From assembly GCA_002410935.1 (NCBI GenBank), contig DHPM01000001.1, positions 1-21,233 on the forward strand: DNA of 21,233 nucleotides. Direction: 5' to 3'. Shown here piece after piece: positions 20,994 through 21,233 of this stretch. The notes below the pieces were generated by a model. It was not told where the DNA came from. It searched no databases and saw nothing but the letters and a program-made list of their open reading frames with translations. This DNA is from Caryophanales bacterium UBA5364 (lineage in GTDB: Bacteria; Bacillota_I; Bacilli_A; RF39; UBA660). The position numbers and the translations under genes were made by a program. Numbering within the stretch: the first letter of the stretch is position 1; each line of letters opens with the position of its first letter.

Positions 20994-21233
20994 ATGTCAA
21001 AGACAGATTTAGTCGCTTATATGGCTGAAGAAACTGGATTCACAAAAGCAGATGCAGCTCGTGCATTAGAAGCTATGATTAGTGGAGTTACAAAAGGATT
21101 AAAAACAGAAGGGAAAGTTACTTTAACAGGTTTCTGTACTTTTGAAGCTAAAGCAAAAGAAGCAACTACTGGACGTAATCCAAGAACAGGTGAAGCTGTT
21201 GCAATTCCTGCTAGAGTTGCAGTAAAAGTTAAA
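20994..21233 (+). CDS. DNA-binding protein HU (3' truncated by window edge)
   Basis: 80 residues are visible with no stop; HU proteins are usually about 90, so only the last helix is missing. HU is a homodimeric nucleoid protein that bends DNA. MSKTDLVAYMAEETGFTKAD and ALEAMISGVTKGLKTEGKVT form the helical base. The beta arm signature GRNPRTGEAVAIPA is at about 61-74, with Pro at the arm tip. The usual GFGTF before the arm reads GFCTF, placing a Cys where HU normally has Gly. The start is ATG 20994 after GGAGG (20981-20985); the ATG at 20987 is out of frame. In Bacillus the HU gene lies next to spoIVA; here it is about 8.5 kb after it. Confidence 0.95.
   Translation, partial: MSKTDLVAYMAEETGFTKADAARALEAMISGVTKGLKTEGKVTLTGFCTFEAKAKEATTGRNPRTGEAVAIPARVAVKVK

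Overview
The window is strongly AT-rich and carries genes of a low-GC, endospore-forming Firmicute. TGG codes for Trp and TGA is used only as a stop, so the standard bacterial code applies. Three spore genes (sspI, spoVIF, spoIVA), short lipoproteins and the GatA active-site spelling suggest one of the uncultured, Mollicutes-like gut Bacilli (RF39-type). That lineage is inferred from gene content and style, not tested.

Layout. 1-1570: the tail of a GLUG-repeat surface protein and two small lipoproteins, closed by a terminator. 1591-1797 (minus): spore protein sspI. 1908-4264: lemA and a DUF2207 membrane protein, with a terminator hairpin between them. 4297-4653 (minus): a Met/Pro/Gly-rich protein that may be a spore coat component. 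4743-5375: trmB. 5458-7561: a lipoprotein, an acidic protein of unknown function, a DUF948/YtxG-like protein and a YtxH protein, tightly packed as one operon. 7731-10215: ribosome-assembly GTPases engB and der, with an unknown protein between them. 10260-10502: spoVIF, whose ribosome binding site lies in a terminator-like hairpin. 10504-10775 (minus): a probable structured small RNA with its own promoter and terminator. 10960-12429: spoIVA, with a candidate SigE promoter. 12562-13650: a zinc-ribbon membrane protein.

13701-19258 is the most striking part. A near-consensus promoter leads into a T-box riboswitch with a likely AAC (Asn) specifier. After its terminator come three near-identical tRNA-Asn(GTT) genes, then gatC, gatA, gatB and aspS. 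This is the whole indirect route to Asn-tRNA(Asn): AspRS mischarges tRNA-Asn with Asp and GatCAB amidates it. The riboswitch appears to sense the same tRNA whose genes lie downstream of it. Two of the three tRNA copies have C instead of T at position 55 of the T-loop, and the AspRS resembles alphaproteobacterial enzymes more than Bacillus AspRS.

19364-21233: an orphan type IV pilin-like protein, an SPFH/stomatin protein with a small unknown partner, and the start of an HU gene cut by the window edge.
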